A stretch of 64,000 nucleotides of DNA from Guyparkeria hydrothermalis (lineage in GTDB: Bacteria > Pseudomonadota > Gammaproteobacteria > Halothiobacillales > Halothiobacillaceae), in the NCBI RefSeq assembly GCF_023555375.1, contig NZ_JAJSEE010000003.1, positions 124,001 to 188,000 on the forward strand. Direction: 5' to 3'. The notes beneath the pieces were generated by a model that saw nothing but the letters and a program-made list of their open reading frames with translations, searched no databases and was not told where the DNA came from. Made by a program: the position numbers and the translations under genes. Below are positions 45,767 through 54,715 of this stretch, in pieces (the stretch's first letter is position 1; each line of letters opens with the position of its first letter).

Positions 45767-46873
45767 ATGACCGCGAATGCCCAATCCGATCGCGCCGCGC
45801 GCGAGATCCCCGTCGCCCTCGAACCCGAGATCGCCCGCATCGCGCTGGCCTCCAAGCCGGCCGCCCCGGTGACCGCCGAGGAGCGCGAGGCCCTGCGGGC
45901 CGAGATCAAGGAGCTCTTGGCCGAGCAGAATGCGGTGCTGGTGGTCCATTACTACGTCGACGAGGACCTGCAGATCCTGGCCGACGAGACCGGCGGGCGG
46001 GTGTCCGACTCGCTCGACATGGCCGCCTTCGGCGCCGAGCACGAGGCACAGACGCTGGTGGTCTGTGGGGTGCGCTTCATGGGCGAGACCGCCAAGATCC
46101 TGAGCCCCGAGAAGCGCGTGCTGATGCCCGAGCTGCACGCCGAGTGCTCGCTGGACCTGGGTTGCCCGCCCGAGGAGTTCACCGCCTTCTGCGACGCGCA
46201 TCCCGACCGCACCGTGGTGGTCTACGCCAACACCTCGGCCGAGGTGAAGGCGCGCGCCGACTGGGTGGTGACCAGTTCCAACGCGCTGGAGATCGTCACG
46301 CACTTGAAGGAGCGCGGCGAGAAGATCCTCTGGGCCCCGGATAAGCACCTGGGGCGCTACATCCGCGACAAGACCGGCGCGGACATGCTGCTGTGGGAAG
46401 GCTCCTGCGTGGTCCACGACGAGTTCCGCGCCGACGCGCTCGCCGAGCTCAAGGCAAAGCACCCGGAGGCCGCCATCCTGGTCCACCCGGAGTCACCCGA
46501 GGCGGTGGTCGAGATGGCCGATCGGGTGGGCTCGACCTCGCAGCTGATCAAGGCGGCGACCGAGCTGCCTAACGAGACGCTGATTGTCGCGACCGACCGC
46601 GGCATCTTCCACAAGATGGCCGAGGCCGCGCCGGGCAAGACCCTGATCGAGGCGCCCACCGGCGGGCGCTCGGCCACCTGCGTCTCCTGCGCGCACTGCC
46701 CCTGGATGGCCATGAACGGCCTGGTGAGCGTGCGCGATGCACTCAAGCACCCGCAAGACCACGAGATCACGGTCGACCCGGCGATCCGCGTCAAGGCGGT
46801 CGAGTCGATCCAGCGCATGCTCGATTTCTCTCGCCAGCAGGGCATCGTCACCCGCGGCAACAACGACGCCTGA
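45767..46873 (+). CDS. nadA: Quinolinate synthase
   Basis: Iron-sulfur enzyme that condenses iminoaspartate with dihydroxyacetone phosphate to quinolinate in NAD synthesis. 368 residues. The three cluster cysteine regions are visible: [19 protein letters not shown], and [13 protein letters not shown] at the C-terminal side. [18 protein letters not shown] is the substrate-binding start of the core. It follows aspS by 112 bases and ends before a strong terminator. Confidence 0.96.
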   Translation: MTANAQSDRAAREIPVALEPEIARIALASKPAAPVTAEEREALRAEIKELLAEQNAVLVVHYYVDEDLQILADETGGRVSDSLDMAAFGAEHEAQTLVVCGVRFMGETAKILSPEKRVLMPELHAECSLDLGCPPEEFTAFCDAHPDRTVVVYANTSAEVKARADWVVTSSNALEIVTHLKERGEKILWAPDKHLGRYIRDKTGADMLLWEGSCVVHDEFRADALAELKAKHPEAAILVHPESPEAVVEMADRVGSTSQLIKAATELPNETLIVATDRGIFHKMAEAAPGKTLIEAPTGGRSATCVSCAHCPWMAMNGLVSVRDALKHPQDHEITVDPAIRVKAVESIQRMLDFSRQQGIVTRGNNDA

Positions 46874-46895
46874 TCCGTCATCCCGTCGTCTTGCG

Positions 46896-46924
46896 AAAGG
46901 CCCGTCACCCGACGGGCCTTTTTT
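46896..46924 (+). terminator. Intrinsic terminator after nadA
   Basis: AAAGGCCCGTC, ACCC, GACGGGCCTTTTTT. Confidence 0.92.
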
Positions 46925-47116
46925 CGTTCGTGCCACGGATGGGCGGTGCATGCGAGTCTCCGTATCTAATTGTTTTCTAACGAAAGAGATCGCGAATATT
47001 CGCAACTGCTTTGATTTATCTTCATGCTCAGGCAATAAAAATTTTCGACTTCCACGCTCGGGTATTGGCGGCGTAGGGTGAGTTCACTGGTTTTGCACAC
47101 GAAGGAGGAAAAAACC
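46925..47116. other. AT-rich leader of the DsrE-like gene
   Basis: No gene seen. The stretch from 46960 to 47060 is markedly AT-rich for this genome (for example AATAAAAATTTTCG), suggesting a strong or regulated promoter. GGAGGAAAAAACC at 47104-47116 is a strong ribosome binding site. Confidence 0.4.
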
Positions 47117-47566
47117 ATGAAAAAGATGCTCACCATCCTGGCCCTGGTCATCGCCGCGCCGCTCGCGCTGCAGTCCAACGCCGTCCTGGCCGCCGATACC
47201 GAGAAGACCAAGAAGGTCGTCTATCACGTCAACAAGGCGGACATGAACACCATCAAGGCCGGCCTGCGTAACGTGACCAACCACATCAACTCGCCGTCGG
47301 GCCCCGAGACCCAGATCGAGATCGCCGTCCACGGCGGTGGTATTGCCATGCTGACCGAGGCGCGCATGGACCCGCAGCTGCAGGCCGCCATCGACAACGT
47401 CAAGGCCAACGGCGTCGAGATCAAGGTCTGCGCCAACACCCTGCGCGGCAAGGGCCTGGACGTCGAGGAAGACCTCTACGACACCCAGGAATCCGACATC
47501 GTACCGTCGGGCGTGGCGCACGTCGCGGACCGTCAGATGGAAGGCTGGGCCTACATCCATCCGTAA
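47117..47566 (+). CDS. Periplasmic DsrE/DsrF-like protein
   Basis: 149 residues with a signal peptide (MKKMLTILALVIAAPLALQS, cut near VLAAD) and a DsrE-like fold: KVVYHVNKADMNTIKAGLRN, IEIAVHGGGIAML, and the single conserved cysteine in EIKVCANTLRGKGL. Such proteins occur in sulfur-oxidising bacteria, where the cysteine may carry sulfur or persulfide. The exact role is unknown. A strong ribosome binding site and promoter region suggest high expression. Confidence 0.85.
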   Translation: MKKMLTILALVIAAPLALQSNAVLAADTEKTKKVVYHVNKADMNTIKAGLRNVTNHINSPSGPETQIEIAVHGGGIAMLTEARMDPQLQAAIDNVKANGVEIKVCANTLRGKGLDVEEDLYDTQESDIVPSGVAHVADRQMEGWAYIHP

Positions 47567-47624
47567 GCCTTCAGGTCGATCCCGCGCCCCGACCGGGGCG
47601 CGAGGGATTACCGGCCTTCCTTGC

Positions 47625-47650
47625 AACCCGGGGTTCGCCCCGGGTTTTTT
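47625..47650 (+). terminator. Intrinsic terminator
   Basis: AACCCGGGG, TTCG, CCCCGGGTTTTTT. A second GC hairpin (GCGCCCC/GGGGCGC) lies at about 47584-47602. Confidence 0.92.
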
Positions 47651-47801
47651 CGTGGGTGAAAACCGTAAAGGCGGCAACCCGTCCGTGCGGGCGATTGACG
47701 GCCAGGAGAGACTGGGTGGCCTGTTGTCCCGAGCGCCGATGCATTCGCCGGCATTGGCGAATACCGTCTATCATGCGGGCTGATTCCCAACGAGCTTCTT
47801 G

Positions 47802-49673
47802 ATGCACGACACGATTCTTCTCTCCCTGACCGCCATCGTGGTGCTGGGCATCGCGGCCCAGTGGCTCGCCTGGCGGGTCAAGGTGCCGGCGATCCTGTTC
47901 CTGTTGCTGATCGGTATCACGCTCGGACCGGCCTTTGGCCTGCTCGACCCCGACCAGTTGTTCGGTGACCTGCTGTTCCCGATCGTGTCGCTCGCAGTCG
48001 GCGTGATCCTGTTCGAGGGCAGCCTGACCCTGCGGTTTCGGGAAATACAGGGCGTCTCTTCGACAATCGTCCGCATGGTCTCGCTGGGGGCGGTGATCTC
48101 CTGGGGCGTGGCGGCCACCGCCGCGCACTGGTTTGTCGGGCTGGACTGGCCGATCGCCTTCCTGTTCGGGGCATTGGTGGTCGTGACGGGGCCGACGGTG
48201 ATCGCGCCGTTGCTGCGCATCGTTCGCCCGAGCCCGCGGGTCAGCAAGATCCTGCGCTGGGAGGCGATCATCATCGATCCGATCGGTGCCCTGCTCGCCG
48301 TACTGGTCTACGAATTCATCGTGACCCAGTCGCAGACCGGGGCGGCGGGCCTTGGCGGCGTGGTACTGCCGTTCCTGGAGCTGGTCGGACTGGGTGTCGT
48401 GCTGGGTGTCGCGGGTGGCTGGCTGCTCGGCCAGTTGCTGGCGCGTCATGCCTTGCCGGACTACCTGATCAACGTGACCGTGCTGGCCGCCGTGTTGGCC
48501 GTTTTCACCGCCTCCAACGTGCTCGCCGAGGAATCCGGGTTGCTGGCGGTGACCGTGATGGGTATCTGGCTGGCCAACATGCGCGGCGTGCCGCTCGACG
48601 ACATCCTGCATTTCAAGGAAACCCTGAGCATCCTGTTCATCTCCGGGTTGTTCATTCTGCTGGCGGCCCGCATCGATCCCGCCACCCTGAGTCAGGTGGG
48701 CTTCGGGGCGTTGCTGGTGCTTGCCGCGATCGTGTTCGTCGCCCAGCCGCTGAAGGTCTGGTTGTCGGCGATCGGTAGCGGGCTGAACTGGCGCGAGAAG
48801 ACCATGATCGCCTGGATCGGGCCGCGCGGTATCGTCGCCGCGGCCGTTTCGGGCCTGTTTGCGCTCAAGCTGGTCGAGCAGGGACTCGAGGGTGCCGAGG
48901 TGATCGTGCCGCTGACCTTCATCATCATCGTCGGCACCGTGGTGTTGGCCTCGCTGACCGCCCGTCCGCTGGCCAGGGCCCTGGATATCGCGCTGCCGGA
49001 GGACCACGGCGTGCTGATCGTCGGGGCCAACCGCGTCACCCGCGAGATTGCCAAGGTGCTCAAGAAACACGGCTTTCGCGTCGTGATCGCCGATGGCAAC
49101 TACAGCGAGATCCGCCAGGCGCGCATGGACGGGCTGGAGACCTACTATGGCAACCCGGTGTCCGAGGCGGCTGACCGCAAGCTCGACCTGGTGGGTATCG
49201 GGCAGATGTTCGCCATGTCCGCCCAGTCGGAGATCAACAACCTCGCCGCGGTGCGCTACCGCCACGAGTTCGGCCAGTCGAACGTCTTCGTGCTGCAGAC
49301 CCCGCAGGAGGTGGCCGGCTCCGAGAACCAGCGCATCACCACGCAGTTCAACGCCCGCGGCCTGTTCGGTGAGGGGGTGTCGCTGGGGCACCTGTTCCGG
49401 CTGGTCGAGGCCGGCGCGGAGCTGTTCAGCACCCGCCTGACCGAGAACTTCGGCTACAGCGAATACCTGGTGCACTACGAGGGGCGCGGCGAACTGCTGT
49501 TCGGCATCACGCCCAACGGCAACCTGCGCCCGCTGAGTGACGAGCTGACCCAGCGACCGGGACCGGGCTGGACCTTGATCGGCCTGTACGAGCCCGCCCC
49601 CGACGCCGATCGGCCGGCCGCGCGCGAAGCGGGCGGTGCGCCGGCCGCCGGCGGTGAGCGGCTGCCCGGCTGA
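47802..49673 (+). CDS. Cation/proton antiporter with TrkA-type C-terminal domain
   Basis: 623 residues. About 12 hydrophobic segments in the first 400 residues belong to the CPA1/NhaP-like group (GPTVIAPLLRIVRPSPRV and WEAIIIDPIGALLAVLVY carry the ion-binding Asp motif). A cytoplasmic Rossmann-like TrkA-N domain follows (GVLIVGANRVTREIAKVLKK), which would bind nucleotide and regulate transport. Na+ versus K+ cannot be told. ATG at 47802 is chosen over TTG at 47799. A convergent terminator precedes it. Confidence 0.9.
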   Translation: MHDTILLSLTAIVVLGIAAQWLAWRVKVPAILFLLLIGITLGPAFGLLDPDQLFGDLLFPIVSLAVGVILFEGSLTLRFREIQGVSSTIVRMVSLGAVISWGVAATAAHWFVGLDWPIAFLFGALVVVTGPTVIAPLLRIVRPSPRVSKILRWEAIIIDPIGALLAVLVYEFIVTQSQTGAAGLGGVVLPFLELVGLGVVLGVAGGWLLGQLLARHALPDYLINVTVLAAVLAVFTASNVLAEESGLLAVTVMGIWLANMRGVPLDDILHFKETLSILFISGLFILLAARIDPATLSQVGFGALLVLAAIVFVAQPLKVWLSAIGSGLNWREKTMIAWIGPRGIVAAAVSGLFALKLVEQGLEGAEVIVPLTFIIIVGTVVLASLTARPLARALDIALPEDHGVLIVGANRVTREIAKVLKKHGFRVVIADGNYSEIRQARMDGLETYYGNPVSEAADRKLDLVGIGQMFAMSAQSEINNLAAVRYRHEFGQSNVFVLQTPQEVAGSENQRITTQFNARGLFGEGVSLGHLFRLVEAGAELFSTRLTENFGYSEYLVHYEGRGELLFGITPNGNLRPLSDELTQRPGPGWTLIGLYEPAPDADRPAAREAGGAPAAGGERLPG

Positions 49674-49757
49674 GGGATTTGTCGCCTGCGATCAAGGGGA
49701 TGGCGTGAGCGCCGCGCGGCAGCGTGAAATTTTTTCGTCACCCGCGCCCAAGAGGGG

Positions 49758-49785
49758 TTGCGTCACGAATCCGGGTTTGTATAAT
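49758..49785 (+). promoter_or_regulatory. Promoter of the tRNA operon
   Basis: TTGCGT (49758-49763), 16-base spacer, consensus TATAAT (49780-49785), followed by GCGCGC. A GC-rich discriminator after a strong -10 is typical of stringently controlled stable-RNA promoters. Confidence 0.75.
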
Positions 49786-49830
49786 GCGCGCTCTAGCAAA
49801 CGCGGTCGAGCGATCGGTCGCGAGAGATGC

Positions 49831-49906
49831 GCGGGAATAGCTCAGCTGGTAGAGCACAACCTTGCCAAGGTTGGGGTCGCCGGTTCGAATCCGGTTTCCC
49901 GCTCCA
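49831..49906 (+). tRNA. tRNA-Gly (GCC)
   Basis: 76-nt cloverleaf: acceptor GCGGGAA/TTCCCGC, anticodon loop TTGCCAA with anticodon GCC, T loop TTCGAAT, encoded CCA. Confidence 0.97.
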
Positions 49907-49908
49907 TC

Positions 49909-49984
49909 GGGTGGTTAGCTCAGTTGGTAGAGCGGAGCCCTTACAAGGCTTAGGTCGGGAGTTCGAGCCTCTCACCACCCACCA
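49909..49984 (+). tRNA. tRNA-Val (TAC)
   Basis: 76-nt cloverleaf: acceptor GGGTGGT/ACCACCC, anticodon loop CTTACAA with anticodon TAC, T loop TTCGAGC, encoded CCA. It starts two bases after tRNA-Gly. Confidence 0.97.
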
Positions 49985-49996
49985 TCATCTCTACAA

Positions 49997-50073
49997 GCAG
50001 CGGTAGTTCAGTTGGTTAGAATACCGGCCTGTCACGCCGGGGGTCGCGGGTTCGAGTCCCGTCCGCTGCGCCA
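49997..50073 (+). tRNA. tRNA-Asp (GTC)
   Basis: 77-nt cloverleaf: acceptor GCAGCGG/CCGCTGC, anticodon loop CTGTCAC with anticodon GTC, T loop TTCGAGT, encoded CCA. Last gene of the tRNA operon. Confidence 0.97.
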
Positions 50074-50080
50074 CATCCCG

Positions 50081-50110
50081 AAAGGCCCGCCTTCCACGGC
50101 GGGCCTTTCT
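50081..50110 (+). terminator. Terminator of the tRNA operon
   Basis: AAAGGCCCGCC, TTCCAC, GGCGGGCCTTTC then TTCG. Confidence 0.88.
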
Positions 50111-50126
50111 TCGTTTGTGCCTCGCA

Positions 50127-50144
50127 AATCGTGCAGAGCTTCCC
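50127..50144. repeat. Dispersed CTGCACGA repeat, copy D (solo end)
   Basis: AATCGTGCAGAGCTTCCC matches the right ends of copies B and C, but no partner end is seen to its left. It abuts the stop codon (50145-50147) of the leftward methyltransferase-like gene. Confidence 0.55.
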
Positions 50145-50903
50145 TTATCGACGCTGCCCGCGCAGCGGTTGCAGCCATTGCCAGGCCTGCCCCTGGGCGC
50201 GCCTCAGGGGCGCCGGTGCCGCGGTCAGCCGCTTGGCTCCGGCTTCCAGGTCCGCCGGCTGCCAGGCCTCGCGTCGATAGGTCATCACCGTGTTGAGTCG
50301 ATCCGGGACGTGGGCGACGAGGGCATCCCGGTGGAAGTGGCTAGAGAACTGGCGATGGGCCTCGATCACGGCCGGCATGTGGTTGCGCCACAGGTTGAGG
50401 CAGACCATACCGCCGGGCGCGACTGCCTCGGCAAGGCGTTCGACCGCCCGGTCAGGCAGGCGGATCATGCCGTCCTGGTCGAACAGGTCGATCAGTACGA
50501 CGTCGAGCGGTGCCGGAGGCTGCCAGTCGGGGGCGCTGACGTCGGCGAAGGACAATGCGAGTCGTGGTTGATCGAGTGCCAGCCCGAAGTGCCGCGAAGC
50601 CAGGGGGGCGAGCGCCGGGCGCAGATCCACGGCGTGGATGCTAGACTCGGTATGTTCGAGAAGAAACTTCGCCAGCACGCCGCCACCGAACCCCAGCACG
50701 CCGATGCGGGCGGGGTCGGGATGCAGCGCCACGGGCAGCATCATGGCCCGGTAATAGGCGAAGCAGAGTTGCTCCGGCTCGGCGGGGCGCCAGGCGGATT
50801 GCGAGGTGTGGTTGCCAAAGTGCAGTGCCACCTCGCCGCCCTGCTCGATCACCTCGATGGGGCCGTGCTCGTCGACCAGTCGTTCGAGTACCCGGAGCTT
50901 CAT
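50145..50903 (-). CDS. Spermidine-synthase-like SAM-binding protein
   Basis: 252 residues. LHFGNHTSQSAWRPAEPEQL and the glycine-rich RIGVLGFGGGVLAKFLL resemble the polyamine aminopropyltransferase fold, with IHAVDLRPAL and DVVLIDLFDQDGM as later cofactor motifs. It could be a methyltransferase or aminopropyltransferase; the catalytic Asp pattern of true SpeE is not clear. Start ATG at 50903. The gene is hemmed by repeat copies D (at its stop) and B (70 bases upstream). Confidence 0.75.
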   Translation of the reverse strand: MKLRVLERLVDEHGPIEVIEQGGEVALHFGNHTSQSAWRPAEPEQLCFAYYRAMMLPVALHPDPARIGVLGFGGGVLAKFLLEHTESSIHAVDLRPALAPLASRHFGLALDQPRLALSFADVSAPDWQPPAPLDVVLIDLFDQDGMIRLPDRAVERLAEAVAPGGMVCLNLWRNHMPAVIEAHRQFSSHFHRDALVAHVPDRLNTVMTYRREAWQPADLEAGAKRLTAAPAPLRRAQGQAWQWLQPLRGQRR

Positions 50904-50972
50904 GCGAGAGGCGCCCGTGCGAACGTCGGGTTCGATTCGAGTGGAACTCGGTCCGCGGGATGCGGTCTGGCA

Positions 50973-51240
50973 GGGAAGGTCTGCACGAATCCGATACCGC
51001 TCTGCGCGTCTTGAGCCGGGCAGATGCAAGGCGCTCGTCCGCCGTGGAAGGGTGATTCCCTTTCCAAGGACGACAACGCAGCAGATGCCCGGCTCAAGGC
51101 GTGCCCGGCGGGGCTTGGCGAGTCGCCCGTGCTCCGCGTTGCGATGTCTTGACGTGGCCGCCGGCACGTCGGCGACATCGCGCCTTGATCACGAACGACT
51201 CGCCAAGCCAGAGTGGCATCGGATTCGTGCAGGCCTTCCC
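50973..51240. repeat. Dispersed CTGCACGA repeat, copy B (cruciform element)
   Basis: 268 bp with ends GGGAAGGTCTGCACGAATCC and its near-complement (about 22 of 23 matching). Inside are two further perfect inverted repeats: CTTGAGCCGGGCA (51010) with TGCCCGGCTCAAG (51086), and GGCTTGGCGAGTCG (51112) with CGACTCGCCAAGCC (51196). Stem plus two hairpins would fold as a cross. No coding gene. Confidence 0.8.
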
Positions 51241-51281
51241 TAGGCGACAAGCACGTCAAATACAGGTAAGTCGAGGTATCG

Positions 51282-52313
51282 ATGATGTGGACCTCCCTCT
51301 CAGTGGGACGAACGGCCGGCATGGCCATTATCGCGGGTCGGCTGGGTGACTGGTTGCGTGAGCGGATCGGCCGGCCGGTCGCGCGTCATGCAACACGCGT
51401 CGCGCGTCTCGCCGCGGGCGGGACCCTGCTGCTCGCCGCCGGCCTGGTCAATGCCACGAACCTCGAGGTGGGCGAGAAGGTGTTCGTGCCCATGTTCGAG
51501 CCCAATCCCGAGCTCGACGGCTACGCCGTGGGCTTCGTTGAGGAGTTGCACGACGATGGCACCGTGACGCTGCGCATCAACGAGGTCGAGACCGGCAAGG
51601 GCAAGACCCTGAGCGGCACCTGTCATCCCTCGGGCGGCACGCCGTTGTCGGGCGCGCGCATCGTCTCCGACGACCCGGATGCCCTCGAGGTCGAGCAGCG
51701 CCTGCCGGCCGACCAGGTGCTGACCTATCGCCGCGGCAGTCAACTCTACCTCGAGCGCGAGAACCTGAGTATCGCCTATCTCAAGTATCTCGGCAGCGGC
51801 ATGGGCATGACGCCGGATCGTTTCGACGTTGCCATCCGCCGCGCCGAGAACGCCGGATTGCCGCGCATGGTCACGGCAATGGAAATCGGCAAGATGCAGG
51901 TCGAGTCCACCCAGGGCCGCGGTTTCCCGGTGCCGGCCTCGCGTGCCCTCGAGAAGGCCGCTCCGATGCTCGATGCGGTCGCCGCGAAACTCGAGTCGCA
52001 CCCCGAGGCGGTGGAGACCGCCGCGCGCATGCTCGGCGGGACCACGCCGCAGCATCGGGACGACCCGCTGGCCGCGGTGATCGTGCGCCTGCACGAGATC
52101 CTCGACGAACAACTCGGTGAGCTCGAGCAGAAAAGCGCCGATCCGCGCGAGGTCTCGGGGTTCAGCGTCGATGAGCTGCTGGCCATCTACACCGGTTGGT
52201 TCCGCGTGATCACCGCCAACGATACCCAGCCGTTCCAGAACGCCGACGTGGCGTTCTACCGCGAGCGAGCGGCCGAGTCGCTTCAAAGCGGCGAGTGGCC
52301 GTCCCTGCTGTAA
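51282..52313 (+). CDS. Hypothetical exported protein
   Basis: 343 residues from ATG at 51282 (51285 is an alternative). A late hydrophobic segment (about 45-60, LAAGGTLLLAAGLVNA) may be a signal peptide after a long basic leader, so a shorter start further in is possible. The mature part starts TNLEVGEKVFVPMFEPNPEL and is rich in Glu; ENAGLPRMVTAMEIGKMQVE and VIVRLHEILDEQLGELEQK look helical. No family recognised. Its promoter would lie in or next to repeat copy B. Confidence 0.65.
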   Translation: MMWTSLSVGRTAGMAIIAGRLGDWLRERIGRPVARHATRVARLAAGGTLLLAAGLVNATNLEVGEKVFVPMFEPNPELDGYAVGFVEELHDDGTVTLRINEVETGKGKTLSGTCHPSGGTPLSGARIVSDDPDALEVEQRLPADQVLTYRRGSQLYLERENLSIAYLKYLGSGMGMTPDRFDVAIRRAENAGLPRMVTAMEIGKMQVESTQGRGFPVPASRALEKAAPMLDAVAAKLESHPEAVETAARMLGGTTPQHRDDPLAAVIVRLHEILDEQLGELEQKSADPREVSGFSVDELLAIYTGWFRVITANDTQPFQNADVAFYRERAAESLQSGEWPSLL

Positions 52314-52341
52314 CCGCGAGAGACTGGCCCCGGAACGAGAA

Positions 52342-52374
52342 AACGCCCGAGCGCGACAGCGCCGGGCGTTTTTC
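52342..52374. terminator. Intrinsic terminator between convergent genes
   Basis: AACGCCCG, 15 bases, CGGGCGTTTTTC between the hypothetical gene and the DUF1244 gene. Confidence 0.8.
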
Positions 52375-52390
52375 TTTGGGGCGTGGGGCG

Positions 52391-52642
52391 TTACTTCTGG
52401 TAGCGCGCCTTCCATTCCTCGTAGGGCATGCCGTAGACGTGCTCGCGGGCCTCGGCGTCCGGCAGATCGATGCCCTGCTTCTCCGCCTCCTCGCGCAACC
52501 AGCGCGACAGGCAGTTGCGGCAGAAGCCGGCCAGGTTCATCAGATCGATGTTCTGCACGTCGGTGCGTTCCTGCAGGTGGGCCACCAGTCGGCGGAAGGC
52601 GGCGGCCTCAAGCTGATCGCGGTTGCTGGAATCAATGGCCAT
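52391..52642 (-). CDS. DUF1244 family protein
   Basis: 83 residues with the family signature MNLAGFCRNCLSRWLREEAE and GMPYEEWKARYQ; the two cysteines (RNC pattern) are conserved. Function unknown. It starts MAIDSSNRDQLEAAAFRRL at 52642. It is last in a leftward group with bolA and rnd. Confidence 0.88.
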   Translation of the reverse strand: MAIDSSNRDQLEAAAFRRLVAHLQERTDVQNIDLMNLAGFCRNCLSRWLREEAEKQGIDLPDAEAREHVYGMPYEEWKARYQK

Positions 52643-52686
52643 GCGGGGTTCCTCAGGGGTATCGAGTGGCACGGGGCGTGACGGGC

Positions 52687-52911
52687 TCAGTTGTCCGGGG
52701 TGCGGGTGTCGAAGGTGACCGCGTGCAGTTCGCCCGATTCGAGCGCCGGCTTGAGGATGCGGTTGAGGATCTGGTGCTGCTGCAGCAGGGACTTGCCGAC
52801 GAAGGCGCTGCTGGTCACGGCGATGCGGAAATTGCAGCCTTCCCCGTCGGGGCGCACGCGGGCGTCGGGCAGTTCGGCCTGGATCAGCTCGATGATCTCG
52901 TTGTCGGTCAT
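52687..52911 (-). CDS. BolA/IbaG family protein
   Basis: 74 residues, the compact BolA fold: IIELIQAELPDARVRPDGEG, FRIAVTSSAFVGKSLLQQHQ (core motif) and HAVTFDTRTP. Its length and the Cys in EGCNFRI are IbaG-like. It probably works with a monothiol glutaredoxin in iron-sulfur handling; that partner is not in the window. It lies 44 bases from the DUF1244 gene. Confidence 0.9.
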   Translation of the reverse strand: MTDNEIIELIQAELPDARVRPDGEGCNFRIAVTSSAFVGKSLLQQHQILNRILKPALESGELHAVTFDTRTPDN

Positions 52912-52937
52912 CTGCGGAAGGTCCTCCGGGTCGTGGT

Positions 52938-54080
52938 TCAGTCGGTTGCCTGCAGGATGGGGGCGAGCAACGGGGCCCGCCAGCCTTGGGTGAGCCGTGA
53001 TGGCCGATCCGGATTGGCCAGGTGCTGTTTCAGTTCGGCGCTGGTCGCCAGCCGCGAGGGGCTGATGGCCTGCTCGTCGGCGAGGGCGGCCAGCTGGCTC
53101 TGGCGGGATTTTACCAGTTCGCGCTGGGCTGGCGGCAGGACCGGCGGACGCGGCAGGCGCGGCCAGCCACTCGGTTCGCCTGCCAGGGCGGTGGCGATCT
53201 CCTCGGCAAGCGCCCGGCGAGCGGCCGCATCTCCGCCCAGCGGCGAGCGCGCTCGCGCGATCTGCCCGTCGATGCCCTCGGCATCGGGCGGGCTGTCGGC
53301 AAGGCGTCGGGCGATGGCGTGGGCAAGATCGAGCATGGCCTGGTCTCCCCAGACCCAGCGGCGCGGGCGATCCTGCTCGCGCGCCAGTCGCTCTCGCCAG
53401 GCGGCCAGTATGCGCAGCGCCGCGAGACCGGCGCGGTTGAGCGTCTGGACGCCCCGCACCTTCTGCCAGCGCCGCTCGTCGGGCGGGGAAAAGCGCGCGG
53501 GATCGAGTTGCCGTGCGGTTTCCTCGGCCATCCAGTCGAGGCGACCGGCCTCCTCGAGGCGGCGCTCGAGGATCGGGTAGAGGGCGTGGAGCTGGGCGAC
53601 GTCCTGCACGGCGTAGTCGATCTGGGTCTGGCTCAGCGGGCGGGCGAGCCAGTTGCTGCGTGTTTCGCCCTTGTCCAGGCGAATGCCGAGCAGGGCCTCG
53701 GCGAGGGCGGCGTAACTCATCTGGCCGCCGATGCCGAGCAGCTCGGCGGCGATCTGGGTATCAAAGACGCGCGGGGGCAGCCGGCCGGCGGCGGTCAGGA
53801 TCAGGTCGAGGTCCTGGTCGCCCGCGTGCAGGATCACCGGTGTCTCGCGGCCGACCAGCTCCTGCCAGAAGGGCGCGAGGTCGAGGCCGGCGACCGGATC
53901 GACCAGCCAGACGGTATCCGTGGTGGCGACTTGCAACAGGGCGAGCTGCGGGAAGTAGGTACGTTCGCGGACGAACTCGGTGTCGAGCGGCAGGTAGTCG
54001 GACGCGCGCATGGCCTCGATCAGGCGAACGAGTTCCTCGTCGCGGATGACGAAACGGACCTGGGGTCGTTCGTGGTTCAT
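52938..54080 (-). CDS. rnd: Ribonuclease D
   Basis: 3'-5' exoribonuclease that trims tRNA precursors. 380 residues. The DEDDy active site is intact: PLDTEFVRERTYFPQ (Exo I), ILHAGDQDLDLIL (Exo II), and IDYAVQDVAQLHALY (Exo III with Tyr). A C-terminal HRDC-like region follows. It precedes bolA by 26 bases. Confidence 0.95.
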   Translation of the reverse strand: MNHERPQVRFVIRDEELVRLIEAMRASDYLPLDTEFVRERTYFPQLALLQVATTDTVWLVDPVAGLDLAPFWQELVGRETPVILHAGDQDLDLILTAAGRLPPRVFDTQIAAELLGIGGQMSYAALAEALLGIRLDKGETRSNWLARPLSQTQIDYAVQDVAQLHALYPILERRLEEAGRLDWMAEETARQLDPARFSPPDERRWQKVRGVQTLNRAGLAALRILAAWRERLAREQDRPRRWVWGDQAMLDLAHAIARRLADSPPDAEGIDGQIARARSPLGGDAAARRALAEEIATALAGEPSGWPRLPRPPVLPPAQRELVKSRQSQLAALADEQAISPSRLATSAELKQHLANPDRPSRLTQGWRAPLLAPILQATD

Positions 54081-54133
54081 GCGCCCGTCGACGGGGTCTG
54101 GCGGCGAGGTCTAGGAAGCCTCCGCACGTCGGA

Positions 54134-54715
54134 TTATTCGCCCGCTTCGACGATAGTCGCCGACTCGATTTGCACGGTCTCGCGCGGCACGTCCTGGCGG
54201 AACGGGCCGGCCGCGCCCGTCGGGATCGCGGCGATCGCCTCGACGGTGTCCATGCCCTCGATCACCCGGCCGAACACGGCGTAGCCGGGCTTGCCCGGCT
54301 GGCGGTCGAGAAAGGCGTTGTCATCGAGGTTGATGAAGAACTGCGAGGTGGCGGAGTCCGGGTCGTTGGTGCGCGCCATCGACAGCGTGCCGCGGCGGTT
54401 CTTCAGGCCATTGTCGGCCTCGTTCTCGACCGGCGCGCGGGTCGCTTTCCGCTCGAAGTCGGCGGTAAACCCGCCACCCTGGATGACGAAGCCCGGGATC
54501 ACGCGGTGGAAGATGGTGTTCTCGAAGAAACCGTCACGGACGTAGGCGAGGAAGTTGTCGACCGTGGCGGGGGCCTGGTCGTCGAACAGCTCGATCAGGA
54601 TCGGGCCGTGGTTGGTGCCCAACCGCACCTGGGTCTCGGCGGTGGCCGGCACGCTGGCCAGCGCCAGCATGGCGGCCAGGGCGACAGCCGCCAGGCGACG
54701 CGGGGCGTCAATCAT
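54134..54715 (-). CDS. Periplasmic cyclophilin-type peptidyl-prolyl isomerase
   Basis: 193 residues with a signal peptide (LAAVALAAMLALASVPATAE) and a cyclophilin domain: TIFHRVIPGFVIQGGGFTAD with the catalytic Arg, SATSQFFINLDDN and YAVFGRVIEGMD. It catalyses proline isomerisation during folding of exported proteins. It overlaps the end of dksA by 8 bases. Confidence 0.94.
   Translation of the reverse strand: MIDAPRRLAAVALAAMLALASVPATAETQVRLGTNHGPILIELFDDQAPATVDNFLAYVRDGFFENTIFHRVIPGFVIQGGGFTADFERKATRAPVENEADNGLKNRRGTLSMARTNDPDSATSQFFINLDDNAFLDRQPGKPGYAVFGRVIEGMDTVEAIAAIPTGAAGPFRQDVPRETVQIESATIVEAGE

Noticed and set aside
47571-49475. 634-codon reverse frame opposite the antiporter
   Set aside because: His/Gln/Arg-rich shadow of the membrane protein gene.
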